A stretch of DNA of 64,000 bases from Amphibalanus amphitrite (GCF_019059575.1 NW_024881562.1:1054001-1118000); one strand, 5' to 3'. Counted from the first letter of the stretch, positions 25,162 through 36,495 are shown. Numbers and translations: made by a program. Notes: generated from the sequence alone by a model not told the origin.

Positions 25162-25544
25162 TTTGATGACCTTGGTTCACTTTTTCGAGTTTTACTTGTT
25201 TCTAGAGTAGTTTTTGGTGCTGATTTCGATTTTAGCAGCCATTTGAATATTTACGAAGTAGTTCTAGTGCCTTCGTTCCATGTTACGAAGCTATCAGTAG
25301 TAGGTGACACTTCTATGGATGGCCGGCAGGACGCCTACTAATTGATCTAACCTGACCTGACCCGACCTGGCCTAAATGCATAAAGACATCGTCTGTGATC
25401 AAAACTAACATGAAATTCGTGATCAGCACCCCAAAATACCCCGTAACACCCTAACTTTGCGAAGTTTCAAGAGGTCTCGATTTCCCAACTTTAGTTGGGT
25501 CATTAAACTGACTTGGAAAGTCAGCTTATGACCTTGGACATATT

Positions 25545-25630
25545 ATATATATATATATAACCTATATTAATTATTTATATAATTATATTATTATATTATT
25601 AATATATAATATATATATATAACCTTGGAC
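25545..25630. repeat. AT-rich simple repeat
   Basis: Runs of TATATATA and ATTATTATAT form a near-palindromic low-complexity tract inside the Transib-like element. Confidence 0.85.
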
Positions 25631-26336
25631 ATATATATAATTGGATATATTCTGCCTAATTTCGTCATAGGCAGCACGCTTGACTTTTCCGCGAAGCTCT
25701 AGCTTGATCAGGGGCCAAACGGCTGAGCGGGGGGTCCAATTGAACCCCCTATACTATGTTGATTATGCACATTTACAGGTAAAATTCTCACCAGGACACA
25801 CCAGCCAACATCTGTGCACAATCTGGCTACAATTCTACCTATGGTTTGCCCTCTATGAATAAATACGTGCTAGATCGGAAAAATCCCCACTGTGCGATGG
25901 TGAGGTTCTTTTTTGGCATTCGATAGCGCTTACATCTTTTCGATTGGTATGAAGCGTTGGTTTTGGCTTTACTATAATTGCGTAGTTGCACCGTTAGCGT
26001 CGATCTCACCGACATACATATTCAACTTTAAAGGGACCCTCCCACCTTCAAAAAAGTTAATGAATTGGCATGAAAGTGATGTCGCTCGGTTCAGAAAGAG
26101 CAAAAACGAATATCTACCAAATTTCATCGAAAAATATTCACCGGTTTTCAAGATATTAGACTTTTACTTTTGTTTACTTTTTGGGATCTCCGCTGTTCCT
26201 AGCGATTTTATTTGAAAGTGCGGCATTTGTTGCGCGCAAAGCAGCATATACCACCGCGTGCTACAAAACGTTTTAGTCAAACATTTAACGGACGTTCGAA
26301 AGCCTGATGACGTCATCAGATTCCCGTAATGGTTAA

Positions 26337-26803
26337 AGGGACCCTCCCACCTTCAAAAAAGTTAATGAATTGGCATGAAAGTGATGTCGCTCGGTTCAGA
26401 AAGAGCAAAAACGAATATCTACCAAATTTCATCGAAAAATATTCACCGGTTTTCAAGATATTAGACTTTTACTTTTGTTTACTTTTTGGGATCTCCGCTG
26501 TTCCTAGCGACTTTATTTGAAAGTGCGGCATTTGTTGCGCGCAAAGCAGCATATACCACCGCGTGCTACAAAACGTTTTAGTCAAACATTTAACGGACGT
26601 TCGAAAGCCTGATGACGTCATCAGATTCCCGTAATGGTTAAGAGATAGGGACCACGCTGGTCCCACCCTGCAAGTAAAGGGAAGAAATTTCTTGAACACC
26701 ATAAAGCTGCGGGGGTTGCGACCAGGATAAATGGTGGTTTCTGAGCCTGGCCGCAAACTTGGCTATCTCAACTCAAAACTAATGTTAAGGTGGGAGGGTC
26801 CCT
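26337..26803. mobile_element. TTAA-MITE X2 inserted in X1
   Basis: This is a complete 467-bp copy of left half, TTAA and right half, with ends AGGGACCCTCCCACCTT and AAGGTGGGAGGGTCCCT. It is flanked by TTAA at 26333-26336 and 26804-26807. It is nearly identical to the two halves of X1, differing for example by one base in CCTAGCGA(T/C)TTTATTTG. Confidence 0.75.
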
Positions 26804-26950
26804 TTAAGAGATAGGGACCACGCTGGTCCCACCCTGCAAGTAAAGGGAAGAAATTTCTTGAACACCATAAAGCTGCGGGGGTTGCGACCAGGATAAATGG
26901 TGGTTTCTGAGCCTGGCCGCAAACTTGGCTATCTCAACTCAAAACTAATG

Positions 26951-27926
26951 TTAAAGGGACTATCCCACCTTCTAAAATGTTGTTAAAACCAGTTAAATTG
27001 TGCCCGACTTTATAGATTGGATGACCAGGAACACGGTTGTGGCATTTATTTTTCATTAAACATCTTAGGCTTCCCATATTCCAAACACAAACTTTCAAAT
27101 ATGTGACGTCACAGCCCAAAATTACCTCCTTCCCCAGGCCACATTACTGTCATAAAGCTGATTCTTTTTACTCTGTAGGCACCACAACAAAGTTCAGACC
27201 AAGTTTTAAGCGATTTTTCAACGAACAAACCCATTTAAAGGGACACTCCCACCTTAACATTAGTTTTGAGTTGAGATAGCCAAATTGGTGGCCATGGCCT
27301 GCAAATACCGGTTTGGGCACTCACAACATCGACAAATGCTTTAATTCGGAGATATGGAATTTCAAACTTGCAGTTTTCGGATTCTAAGGGGCTAGTGCAT
27401 TGGTATGCCCCCTTAGAATTTGTGACGTCAGCGGAGATCTAACGATTTTTAAATCTTTTACTAAAACGTTTGGTAGCACGCGGTGGTATATGCTGCTTTG
27501 CGCGCAACAAATGCCGCACTTTCGAATAAAGTCGCTAGGAACAGCGGAGATCCCAAAAAGTAAACAAAAGTAAAAGTCTAATATCTTGAAAACCGGTGAA
27601 TATTTTTCGATGAAATGTGGTAGATATTCGTTTTCGCTCTTTCTGAACCGAGCGACATCACTTTCGTGCCAATTCATTAACTTTTTTGAAGGTGGGAGGG
27701 TCCCTTTAAATCAGAATGACTAAACGAGGTGACGTCACACTAACGGTCGCTCCATGTTGAAGATAGGGCCTTGCACAAGGCCCATTTTCAAATGAAGGGA
27801 ACGAATTTCTTCAACACCAAGAGGCCGCGGGGGTTGCAACCTAGATAGATAGTGGTTTCTGAACCTTGCCGCAAACTTGGCTATCTCAACTCAAACCCCA
27901 TGTTAAAGGTGGGATAGTCCCTTTAA
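26951..27926. mobile_element. TTAA-MITE Y1 inserted in X1
   Basis: The ends are TTAA+AGGGACTATCCCACCTT and AAGGTGGGATAGTCCCT+TTAA. It splits the X1 right end at ATG|TTAA|GGTGGG, a junction still intact in X2 at about 26783-26794. Without the Z insertion it is 505 bp. The solo copy at 45673-46185 is 513 bp, the difference being one 8-bp insertion near 46028. Confidence 0.85.
27239..27705. mobile_element. X-family MITE Z inserted in Y1 (reverse orientation)
   Basis: The ends are AGGGACACTCCCACCTTAA and TTGAAGGTGGGAGGGTCCCT, with TTAA duplicated at 27235-27238 and 27706-27709. The empty site CCCATTTAAATCAG is preserved in Y2 near 45952. The terminal parts match X in reverse orientation; the middle is diverged. 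Confidence 0.85.
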
Positions 27927-27945
27927 GGTGGGAGGGTCCCTTTAA

Positions 27946-30900
27946 ACGATGAATTCAGTGTGTTACAACAATGACATATTCGTTTCCTCTGTAACCATGC
28001 GAAGCTGCTTTATGTAGTCCGTCTGTTTCGTTTTGTGTGAATCCACCTCAGGTCATTTATCATTTTATTTTGCTACGGTTTCTAGGGCTGTTTTTCCGTT
28101 GAATCAGATTGCTGGAAGTTGGGACGGAAGACTGGAAGTGAGGCTGCAGTGGTGTGCCTATTGGTCTGCTTCTTTGGAGCTCGTTGAATGTTGATGCATC
28201 CTGTTTTGATCGCAGCTGGCCGGGGATATTTATAAATTGTGAAGCATTACGTCCTCCGGCCAAGTTTCTGCACACACGCTCGCTACGGCCTACGCTCCGG
28301 AGTCCGGTGCCGTCGTGCCGATTCTCCAACGCGCCAGGCTCTCGGGCTACTGCTCTGACACCTGGCGGATGATTCTGTGGTATCTCTCTTTCTACTCTCG
28401 TCCGCTAGGGCCGGGAATCTGCCCGGTTTTCGGCAATCAGCTGGTGTGCGATGCGTCAGCGTTCAGCCGTGCCTCTGGCGGGGGCCGGGCTGTGATCTCG
28501 TAGTGGTGCCGCGGGCGGGCGATTCTGCCGGGGTCCCCCGAGTCGGTGGTCGGGCCGGCGGAGTGGTGACGTGGACTTACCCAGCCAGTCTGAACGACGG
28601 GCAGTCTTGAGACCGCACTGCTCTATACACTGTGACTGGAGACGGCGTGATTACTGCTCAGACATAAACGGTGAGGTGAGTGAGCCTCGAACAGGCCGGG
28701 CACGTGGAGGGGAGGGGTGTCGCTCCCCCTGCTGTCTGGTCGCCTGGAACTCCATTCTCCAGTCTTCTGTATACCGTTAACTCTACTGAGGTTTGTCGGA
28801 GAGAGATCCCTTGTTTTGTGGATCCTGCGGCTCTGGATGCGGCTCTGGATCTGGATTTGACTGACCGTGATTTGCAGTGGTGAAGGTCGTTGCCAGACGT
28901 GTTGAAACCCGTTGCAGTCTGGGCTGAGGTGCCCGCCAAAACTACGATCGGGGTGCGAAATCAATGCAGGCGGCGTCTGGCGGAACCGCCCACCGGATGT
29001 AATGCCCCACCCCCTCTCCCCATCCCTGCTGTGTGTATTCGGAACACCAGTATGGTGTTGAAGGAGTGTGACTCACTGACTGGAGACCGAAGACTGGAGT
29101 GTGTGCAGCTGAGAGTCCGGCGATCGGCTGGAATCTGTGACAGAGTAGGCTGCTATTTCGACGCACGGCTCCGCTGCACTGATTACCATGTGCGTCCTCC
29201 GGCCCGGTGTCTTGTGCGGGCGATTTGTATCAAAGTCTAGCGGGTCCTTTGGGGAGGGGACTCGGGTACACACTAGGACATAATTGTAACTGAATCAATA
29301 ATAGCACGAATAGTACATAGAAACAAAGAAAATAACGGATGGTTTAGGTGCTTAACTCCCATCTCCGCCCCACGCTCCCACTTTCCGAATTCCATCAGAC
29401 CAGACCAGATCCGTCAATGTGAATAAGTTATAACCGTGATTATGCGCGTGCCATGCTCATTGCTCACGAGTCGCAGAGTTATGGATTTGTTCTGACGACA
29501 CGTGTCCGTGCGGCCGGCCCGGGTCCCTGTTCGATGTTTATCAGAGCCCCGCTCGCCCGTTGGACCTGTCACCTCCGGTCGAGAACTACGGGCCGACGTG
29601 AACATTGGACCGAAAAAGTCGGACGACCCGGCCTCTCTGTTAATCCGAGACCTTTGTATCCTGTGAGATCAGCTAATCGGGGTGGATCATTCTCAAGCGA
29701 CCTAGTCCAATAAAACGTCATCTCGATTGGTTTAGATATCGGCGGCTTAGGTCATCGATTAGCTTAAGGTACTCTGAGGACAGGTGGCCTCTGGGTGCTC
29801 CCCGACCAATTTCATATCGCCGATACGGCAGGTGACTAATTCACCGGGTGATAACACCGTTTGGGAACTTTGGGTGTCCCCCCCCCCCAGATGTCGTCAT
29901 AACAGCGGGATGATGGGTCGGGGGGCGGACGTTTAGACGTGATAACGTAGGTATTAGCAGGTATACGTAGGTCTCTGAGGCTGCACACTTCACTTAGCGC
30001 TCTTTTGCTCCTCGTGCTATCGTCAACGGTTCTTCACCGGGCACCGCTGTCGTATCTTCTGGTCTGTTTGTGCTGTTGCTGAAATTGAGGAAGGAAATGA
30101 TGCCGAATTCCGATGTTGAGTAGTTTTAAGCTCGGGTAAATACAGGTATCGTTTGCCGCCTATTGGCGGGCTTCTCTATCAGTCGCCGCTAGGTACTCAT
30201 TGATTTTTGTTCTGTCATGACTAATGGCATCTGCAATCTGCGTACAGCTCACAGTACCCCTTTGTTGGTTACTTCATGAACCAGGTCAATGAGTGGACCT
30301 CTGTTCAGAACAGGCTTGGCTGAATACTGACCGAGCATGGTCTGATCCAATCCGAACAGGCCATTAGCTCAGGACAAGGACTTTCATCCAGGGAGGTCAT
30401 GCTGTATATCATTCGATTCAACAGATGGCCACGTTTGCTTTCATGGTCATGGATGGTCAGAGGATCAAATCATGCTACAATTACACAGGAACCCGCCCTA
30501 AAAAAAAATCAAAACCACGTCAGACTGCAAATGTAGCTGCTACACTTTCTTGCCCTCCCCTCCCCGCCGCCGTACTGAAGCCACGTCAGTGACGCTCCGG
30601 GGGCTGTTGCGGGAACTGCCGGCCCGCCATCTGTGTTTGACCGACTCCGGGCTTCCGGCCGAGTCTGCACTCTGCAGTCTACAAACATAGAGCCTTGGTC
30701 TATTATGTAGACGCAGTCCCCGGTGTATCAGGGTATTGGCACGGCACGCCAGTTCATCGCGGAGTTGCAGTGATCCTTCTTTCTCGTGGTAGCTGCAACA
30801 CTGCAACAGCCATCCGGCGGCAGTCGGAGTCGGATGATGTCAGCAGAAAGGTGTCTTGTAAAACCGTGGCGTAGCGCGGACCGTTTGGTTCGGATGGAAA

Positions 30901-31400
30901 CAGGAGAAAGGAAGCAGACCAGATAAGGCAGTCTCGACATGTTGTGGTTCTCTTGTGCACAAGAATAACTGCAAATGTATTTCCGGGTCTTTATCACCAG
31001 TCCAAACACAGACTATAAAGAAACAGCTCGGGAGAATGCAGCAGCCAAAGATACGAAGAAAGACACCTGTGTGTCTGTCTATAAGCGGGGCGTTGCCTTT
31101 GCGGATTCAGTCTCGAAGCGAGCTGTTGATCACAGTGTTCCGGCTCAGCCTTGTCTCGCTGCCGGTAAACTCAGTGCGATGACTCGTGCGGCTCGATCCG
31201 TGTCCTCTCAACAGACCCCTCCTGCCCAGTAGGTACTGTCACGGGTTATCCCCCAGGCCGAGTTATCGGTAGTACATGTAGAGGGCGCTGGGCCGGGCCA
31301 CAGACGCGGCCACCGCGCCTTGGCCCGTAGTCAGTGGTCATTCGCCAGCGGGTGTGAACGGGGGTCTGGCTGCGTCGCTGGTCACAGGTCATAGGTCACA
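27946..31400. other. Intergenic region, no gene recognised
   Basis: This mixed-composition sequence lies upstream of the C19orf12-like gene and may include its non-coding first exon. A C-tract is at 29879-29888. Open frames are short and resemble no family I know. Confidence 0.45.
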
Positions 31401-31439
31401 GGTATGGTGTACTGGGGACGGTCCGGGACCACCATGACG

Positions 31440-32306
31440 TGCTGTCTGTGCTGTGTAAACACCGCTAAGACGCAGGTCCTTGTACTAGGAACCCCCGCTA
31501 TGCTGCGAGGACTGCCGCCTGTCACACTGACTGCCATGGGTGCTGTTATTCCGGACTCTAGAGTTGTCAAAAATCTCGGAGTGGTCATGGACAATCATCT
31601 CAGCTTCAGGTCGCACATCGATTATGTGACAGCTAAGTGTACTGGTGTCCTAATCGGTCTGATGCACGCCAAGCACGTTATACCGAAGGCCTCTCTGCCT
31701 GTGGTAGTAGAAGCGCTCGTGAACTCCGTTATCAGATATTGCTTCTCGCTATACGGTACGTGCACCGCTACTCAGATTCATCGTGTGCAGAAACTGCTGA
31801 ACTTCGGTGCTCGAGTTATTAGCGGCCGTCGTAAATACGACCACATCAGTGACGTTCTGTGCGACTTGGAGTGGTTGAATGCCCCTAACCTTGCTAAGTA
31901 CCATCGCATCAGTTTGGTGCACAGGGTCACTACGACTGGAAAGCCGGAAGCGATCGCACAAACCATCGGTGACACCCTGCGTCACTCGTACGAGACGCGC
32001 AGAGCTGCCGACCACGCGCTGCCGAGAATCCGCACGGAAGCCGGTCGCCGGCGGCTCTGTTATAGCGCAGTGCGTGAGTACGACTCTCTGCCGTTTGACG
32101 TCACCGTGCGAAACTTTCGGCGCCAGCTCAAAAAGCATCTATTGAAAGAACAGTGTGAGGCGCATGGTTAGCTCAGGTCGAGTGGTTGAGTGCTGCTTTT
32201 TATGCCTGGTCTTTTACTTGTGTTGTAAATGTTTGACGTGTGCCAATGAAAAACCATGCACCATGGATTTGTCATGAATATATTATCTGTATCTGTATCT
32301 GTGTTT
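31440..32306 (+). mobile_element. 5'-truncated non-LTR retrotransposon (Jockey/CR1-like reverse transcriptase 3' end)
   Basis: An open frame to the stop at 32171 encodes the thumb and C-terminal segment typical of LINE reverse transcriptases: KTQVLVLGTP, KNLGVVMDNHLSFRSHI, NSVIRYCFSLYG, RVQKLLNFGARVISGR and LRRQLKKHLL-like ends. The catalytic palm (YxDD) and everything upstream are missing, as in 5'-truncated insertions. The 3' end runs into a short TATCTG repeat (32284-32303), a common LINE tail. The frame is intact over ~240 codons, so the copy is fairly young. The 5' junction lies in GCTGTCTGTGCTGTGT, resembling the tandem units just downstream. Confidence 0.82.
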
Positions 32307-32643
32307 CAGTGCTGTCTGTACTGTGTTTCAGTGCTGTCTGTACTGTGTTTCAGTTCTGTCTGTGCTGTGTTTCAGTACTGTCTGTAGTGATACTGTGTTT
32401 CAGTACCCTCTGTGCGCTGTTTCAGTGCCGTCAGTATGCCGCTGGACCGCCATGACATGATGGCGTTGTTGTGTTTCAGTGCTGACTGTACTCTGTTTCA
32501 GTGTTGTCTGTACTGTGTTTCAGTGCTGACTGTACTTTGTTTCGGTGTTGTCTGTACTGTGTTTCAGTGCTGTCTGTACTCTGTTTCAGTGCTGTCTGTG
32601 TTGTGTTTCAGTACTCTCTGTTCCCTGTTTCAGTGCCGTCAGT
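32306..32643 (+). repeat. Array of ~14 splice-acceptor-like tandem units
   Basis: Units of about 21-22 bp, TGTTTCAGTGCTGTCTGTACT with variants, repeat up to the first coding exon of the C19orf12-like gene. Each carries TTTCAG, and the last TTTCAG (ending 32633) is the presumed real acceptor. One unit (about 32417-32471) also carries a copy of the start codon and first 12 codons of the gene with a few changes (ATG at 32435). That copy runs into a stop before joining the gene. Confidence 0.8.
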
Positions 32644-33502
32644 ATGCCGCTGGACCGCCATGACGTGATGGCGCTGCTCGCGCAGCTGGCAGAGGAAGAA
32701 GAGATGCGAGTCACCGTGAAGGGCTCGGCTCAGGGTGCGCTGCTCGCCGGTGCTGGAGCATTCTTCGGTGGCCTGCTGATGGGGCCGGTGGGTTTACTGA
32801 TTGGTGAGTGAAAATCATTATTACGTTTTGCTCGTTGATTAGTTTCATTGTCGTTGCCACAATATTTTCAATGTCGTCATGGTTATACCTCTTTAAGCTT
32901 ACCTTGTATGGCTCGGTACTAATTGTGAGGGACTGCAAGATAACGCTATGCTCGTTGATCAATGATCAGTTTATTTACCCCGCGTTCGATGTCTCTCGGA
33001 CGGCGAAGATTCTACGTCGTCCGGCCAATCACGCTCCATAACCGCAGCCGAGCCCCCGCTGACCTTGAACGGGATTGGTCGGACGACGTAGAATCTTCGC
33101 CGTCCGAGAGACATCGAACTCAAAGTTAATCAAAGGCTGTAACAACTCCCAGTGTGCCTCTTGCGCCTCCTGGCCCCTACCGGGTCATCCCTGAACCCTG
33201 CCTCCGTCCGTCCTGCAGGCAGCACGGCCGGCGGCGGCGCCGGCTACGCGCTCTCCGCCGGCAAGTTTCGCTCAGCCGGCGAGGTGATCCGGCAGCTACC
33301 TCCCGACCGGCAGTGTCAGCTGGAGCGCCGCGTCAACCACCTGGTGTCGCGGCTGAATGCGCAGGACGTGGTCACTGCTGTCACCATGCTGGCCATTGGC
33401 GGCGGCACCGAGATTCGCTCCCTCATCATCGCCCAGGTGGTGAACTTCCTCACCAATGAGATGGCTATGGAGGTGTCTGGCGTGCCGGGCCAAACGTGGT
33501 GA
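32644..33502 (+). CDS. C19orf12: C19orf12-like membrane protein
   Basis: Two coding exons, 32644-32803 and 33219-33502 (phase 1), give 147 residues; the human protein has 141-152. The protein opens with MPLDRHDVMALLAQLAEEEE, then TVKGSAQGALLAGAGAFFGG. A Gly-rich hydrophobic hairpin crosses the exon junction (GPVGLLIG, then GSTAGGGAGYALSAGKF). A conserved amphipathic C-terminal part follows (EVIRQLPPDRQ, then AQDVVTAVTML and VVNFLTNEMAMEV). The human homologue is a mitochondrial/ER-contact membrane protein mutated in MPAN neurodegeneration. The start codon is 10 bp after the last of many tandem acceptor-like units. The single intron contains a perfect-arm palindrome (32984-33119). A poly(A) signal lies about 700 bp after the stop. 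Confidence 0.9.
32984..33119. repeat. Long hairpin (foldback MITE) in the C19orf12 intron
   Basis: 46-bp arms (32984-33029 and 33074-33119) are reverse complements with one mismatch, starting GTTCGATGTCTCTCGGACGG, around a 44-bp loop. Near-identity suggests a recent insertion or active homogenisation. Confidence 0.85.
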
Positions 33503-34199
33503 GACTGCGGCGCCGAGCGGCAGGGGTAGGCTGACTGCCCCCTTTGCCGCCGTACGGCCGGGGATGCGCGGCAGGGACGAGGTTGGGCTGGAGGACACAG
33601 AGCGCCGGCTCTCGAGGGTGTGGGTGCGGTCCTCTTGGACAGTCAGATGTGTATGTGTGCGGTCTGTAGGGGAAGGGGGTGGGGACGATGTGGTGACCGT
33701 TGGACATTATATGCGTGATATCTATCTACGAATGCTCTATGAGCGGTATACTGCCAGGAAAGCGTGTGTGATGGTCCATCGGCGAGTGGCACTACCGGCC
33801 GCATCTGCTAGATGTGGGAAGAGGAGGAGGGTATAATCGTAGCAGACTGCTTGATTGTCTACATTCACCGTGATATATCATTGAAGTGAAATATTCTTCT
33901 ATACTGTAAACATTGGCTCTGTACTTTGCACGCAAACACAGCTGTACGCCAGCACTTATGTCCTTGCCAAGAGGAATGTGCGCAGTCAAGTGAAGCACAG
34001 TAGTTGTGTGGTGGTTGAAGGGGCTGATGAGATGAAGTGACCTTACTGTTGCGTGAAGAATGAACCGAGATGCTTAGGGTGTAATATGTGCTCTTTTGTG
34101 TACGATTTTCTAAATATGCCTCAAGTACATCCGGCTAATGTGAAGTCTTGTTGCGCTGACTTTGAAATGCTGTTATGGCGTGATCTCTGCGGCAAACGA

Positions 34200-34205
34200 A
34201 ATAAA
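34200..34205 (+). terminator. Poly(A) signal for the C19orf12-like gene
   Basis: AATAAA lies 698 bp after the stop codon, the first canonical hexamer noticed on this strand. Confidence 0.45.
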
Positions 34206-34350
34206 AATGGAAGGTTTTGAAGTTTCCTATTTGTGATATCGTACAGACCAGACACCGGTAGACGCTGAATAGTTCTGATAGATAGCGCGTATGTCGGATC
34301 TCTAATGTTGTTGAGCGCTTGTGCGAGGAACATTAGTAAAAACAGTTTTA

Positions 34351-34625
34351 GTATCATATGACCTTTCCTCGTAAAATATAAATTACCGAAAAGGGTATAT
34401 TGATATTTCGATCACATATCTTCGTCGGAATCGCTTACAAGACTGAGTGTTTCTGTCTTTTGTTAGCAATTCCGACGAAGATCTGTGATCGAAATATCAA
34501 TATCAATATATCCTTTTTGACATTATGTCTTGTTAGCAATTCCGACGAAGATCTGTGATCGAAATATCAATATCAAAATATCCTTTTTGGTAATTTATAT
34601 TTTACGAGGAAAGGTCGTATGATAC
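34351..34625. repeat. Foldback element with a duplicated right arm
   Basis: The left arm starts GTATCATATGACCTTTCCTC and the right arm ends in its reverse complement (GAGGAAAGGTCGTATGATAC). A further copy of the inner arm segment (CCGACGAAGATCTGTGATCG) lies between, so one arm exists twice in tandem. Confidence 0.8.
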
Positions 34626-36181
34626 TAACACTGCTCTTATATCGGATCTCATTGCTGTGAAGCGGTCTACCCTGATGTGGAGGTCGACTGGAGGAGCAGG
34701 TGGCGCCTTTGTTGGCCGTGATCGGCAGGCTTGGTCCCCAGAATAGCCCGAACGACTTCAACTGACTCACATCGACGACTTTGGACTTGGCAACCCTTAC
34801 GAATTGTTTCCAAGACTGCCCGACATTTTGATTGTCCTGATATTGTATGTGTGTTCTGTGACGGGTCTCGGCTGCGATGTGACACGATTGGCGTCCTCTA
34901 GCAGCCTCTATCCGCTTAGGCGTGCCGAAAAAAAACTTTTGGGCGTCCTCTTGCAGGCCGCTGATGGCTAGAGGTGCGCGGTGCGAGCAGCTGGACCTGT
35001 GATTTGAACGGTACCCTGGTCACCACCATCTCTGGCAAGTGGCAGATGCCTCGTTGGGCTTCCACAGGCTCTGCTTCAGGTTGGTGAAAACCTGCAGGAG
35101 CGCGCCCTTTATAATAAAGGTGGTGGCGTTGACCTCTAATGTAATTTTATCCCCTAATTTTTAGTTCCGCCAGCCCGTGTTTATCCAGACCGGCAGCATC
35201 ATGAGTCATGATAATTTATATTCTCATTTAAGCAATAAAATAAGCACATTTTTATTAGCCATATATTATTTAGCAGCAGTGTGTTACACGCTATATGTAC
35301 TCCGCGCGTCAGATCTGTCTAAAACAAGTTTGCAAAAGGAGCTAGTAAAAAGTCCTGTGACGTAATCGCATTTTTTCTTTTCCTGACTTTCTCTCCCGTA
35401 ATACTTCGACTTTCATCGGCTATGAAATATCAGCATCACACTTGAAAACAAAATTAATTGATTTTTCAACTCCACCTAAGCGTGGATACATAAAAAAATG
35501 ACAAATATCAAGTTCTTTTGACGTCATATGAAAAATTATTTCTTGTTTCAACGGAGTTCGCATTTGAATGCATGGACTTGTTGAGAATCTCAATCTGTGA
35601 GAAAACTGGGAAAAGTGAGTTGCCGTGGAACGGATCTCTATTGTTAGTTTGAATTTGTGAACCGTTTGATCCATTTTGATCTGCTGTGGAGTGTACCTAG
35701 TCCTTTGCTGTGCCAGCGGACAATTGTAACTAAAATATAAATTACTCGATAGGTAGGTAAGGCCGCTGCCTGGAAAGTGCCGTGTTTTTTAGTGATTGTG
35801 GATTTATTGTTATGGATCATTATAGGAATGAGGATCAGGGAATGGTGGTGTGATAGGTGCCTTCATATCTCTTGGTTTTAGTTGAAATGAAATAGATGCT
35901 GATAGAATATGTTCGCTTCTGATAATTTTTTTAGAAAGTAAGGTTAAATGCCTGGGCAAATTGACGGAACCAAAGCCCACGTCACTAAGCAGTGCTTGGT
36001 GTGGAGACCTAGACTTTGCTTAGCCAACAATCCCACTCTGTAAGAGTAAGAGTTTTCATGACCTTAATAGGAGGTACTGTAAATTGTAAAAAGGTTACTG
36101 ACTACTGTTATGTAAATCTCTTGCATTCTTTACATTATGCAGTTAGTCAGGGTAGGTACTCTCTTAGCAGGCAGACGTTGC

Positions 36182-36495
36182 CCTTGGCGGTGTTTCACGG
36201 CAGAGCGCTGCGCGTGTCGGTGCGTTGGGTTTCCATGGCAATATCAACAAACTCCACTCTGACGCTACGCTATGACGTCATCGTAAAACGCTAGTACCCC
36301 AGCGCCAGCACCATCAGCAGTCAGCACGCTAGCAGCATTCGCACTCAAACCTCTGTTCTCTCTACTATCCTTTGAACCTCTGTTCCAAACGCTAGTCATC
36401 ATAAGCTAACGGATTGCACGCAACATCATTTGAGTGACGTCAGGGGCATGCCTCAGCTCCCAGCGCGCGCAGCGTCGGGTGGTAAAACAGGGCCC
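36182..36495. mobile_element. MITE, GGGCCCTGTTTCAC family, copy 2 (enlarged)
   Basis: Left end GCGGTGTTTCACGGC, central TTTCCATGGCAA, right end TAAAACAGGGCCC. At ~310 bp it is longer than the 165-175 bp of other copies, so it may hold an insertion. Confidence 0.55.

Larger units (their letters stand above)
24092..25894. mobile_element. Non-autonomous Transib-like element with RSS-type ends
   Basis: The ends are inverted repeats of about 27 bp starting CACAGTGGGGATTTTTCCGA. They are flanked by a perfect 5-bp duplication CGATG (24087-24091 and 25895-25899). A CACAGTG terminus with a 5-bp target duplication is characteristic of Transib/RAG-type transposons, whose ends resemble V(D)J recombination signals. 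The 1.8-kb interior has no transposase-like frame. It holds AGGTCA arrays (about 25110-25175) and an AT-repeat tract. Confidence 0.75.
26028..27945. mobile_element. Nested TTAA-MITE complex (outer copy, X1)
   Basis: The outer ends are TTAA+AGGGACCCTCCCACCTT (26028) and AAGGTGGGAGGGTCCCT+TTAA (27945). The order is left half (26032-26332), left half again (26337-26637), right half (26642-26803) and right half again (from 26808), with TTAA at every joint. This is what results if one copy (X2) inserts into the central TTAA of an older copy (X1). The X1 right half is in turn split by element Y1, which is split by Z. Confidence 0.8.
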
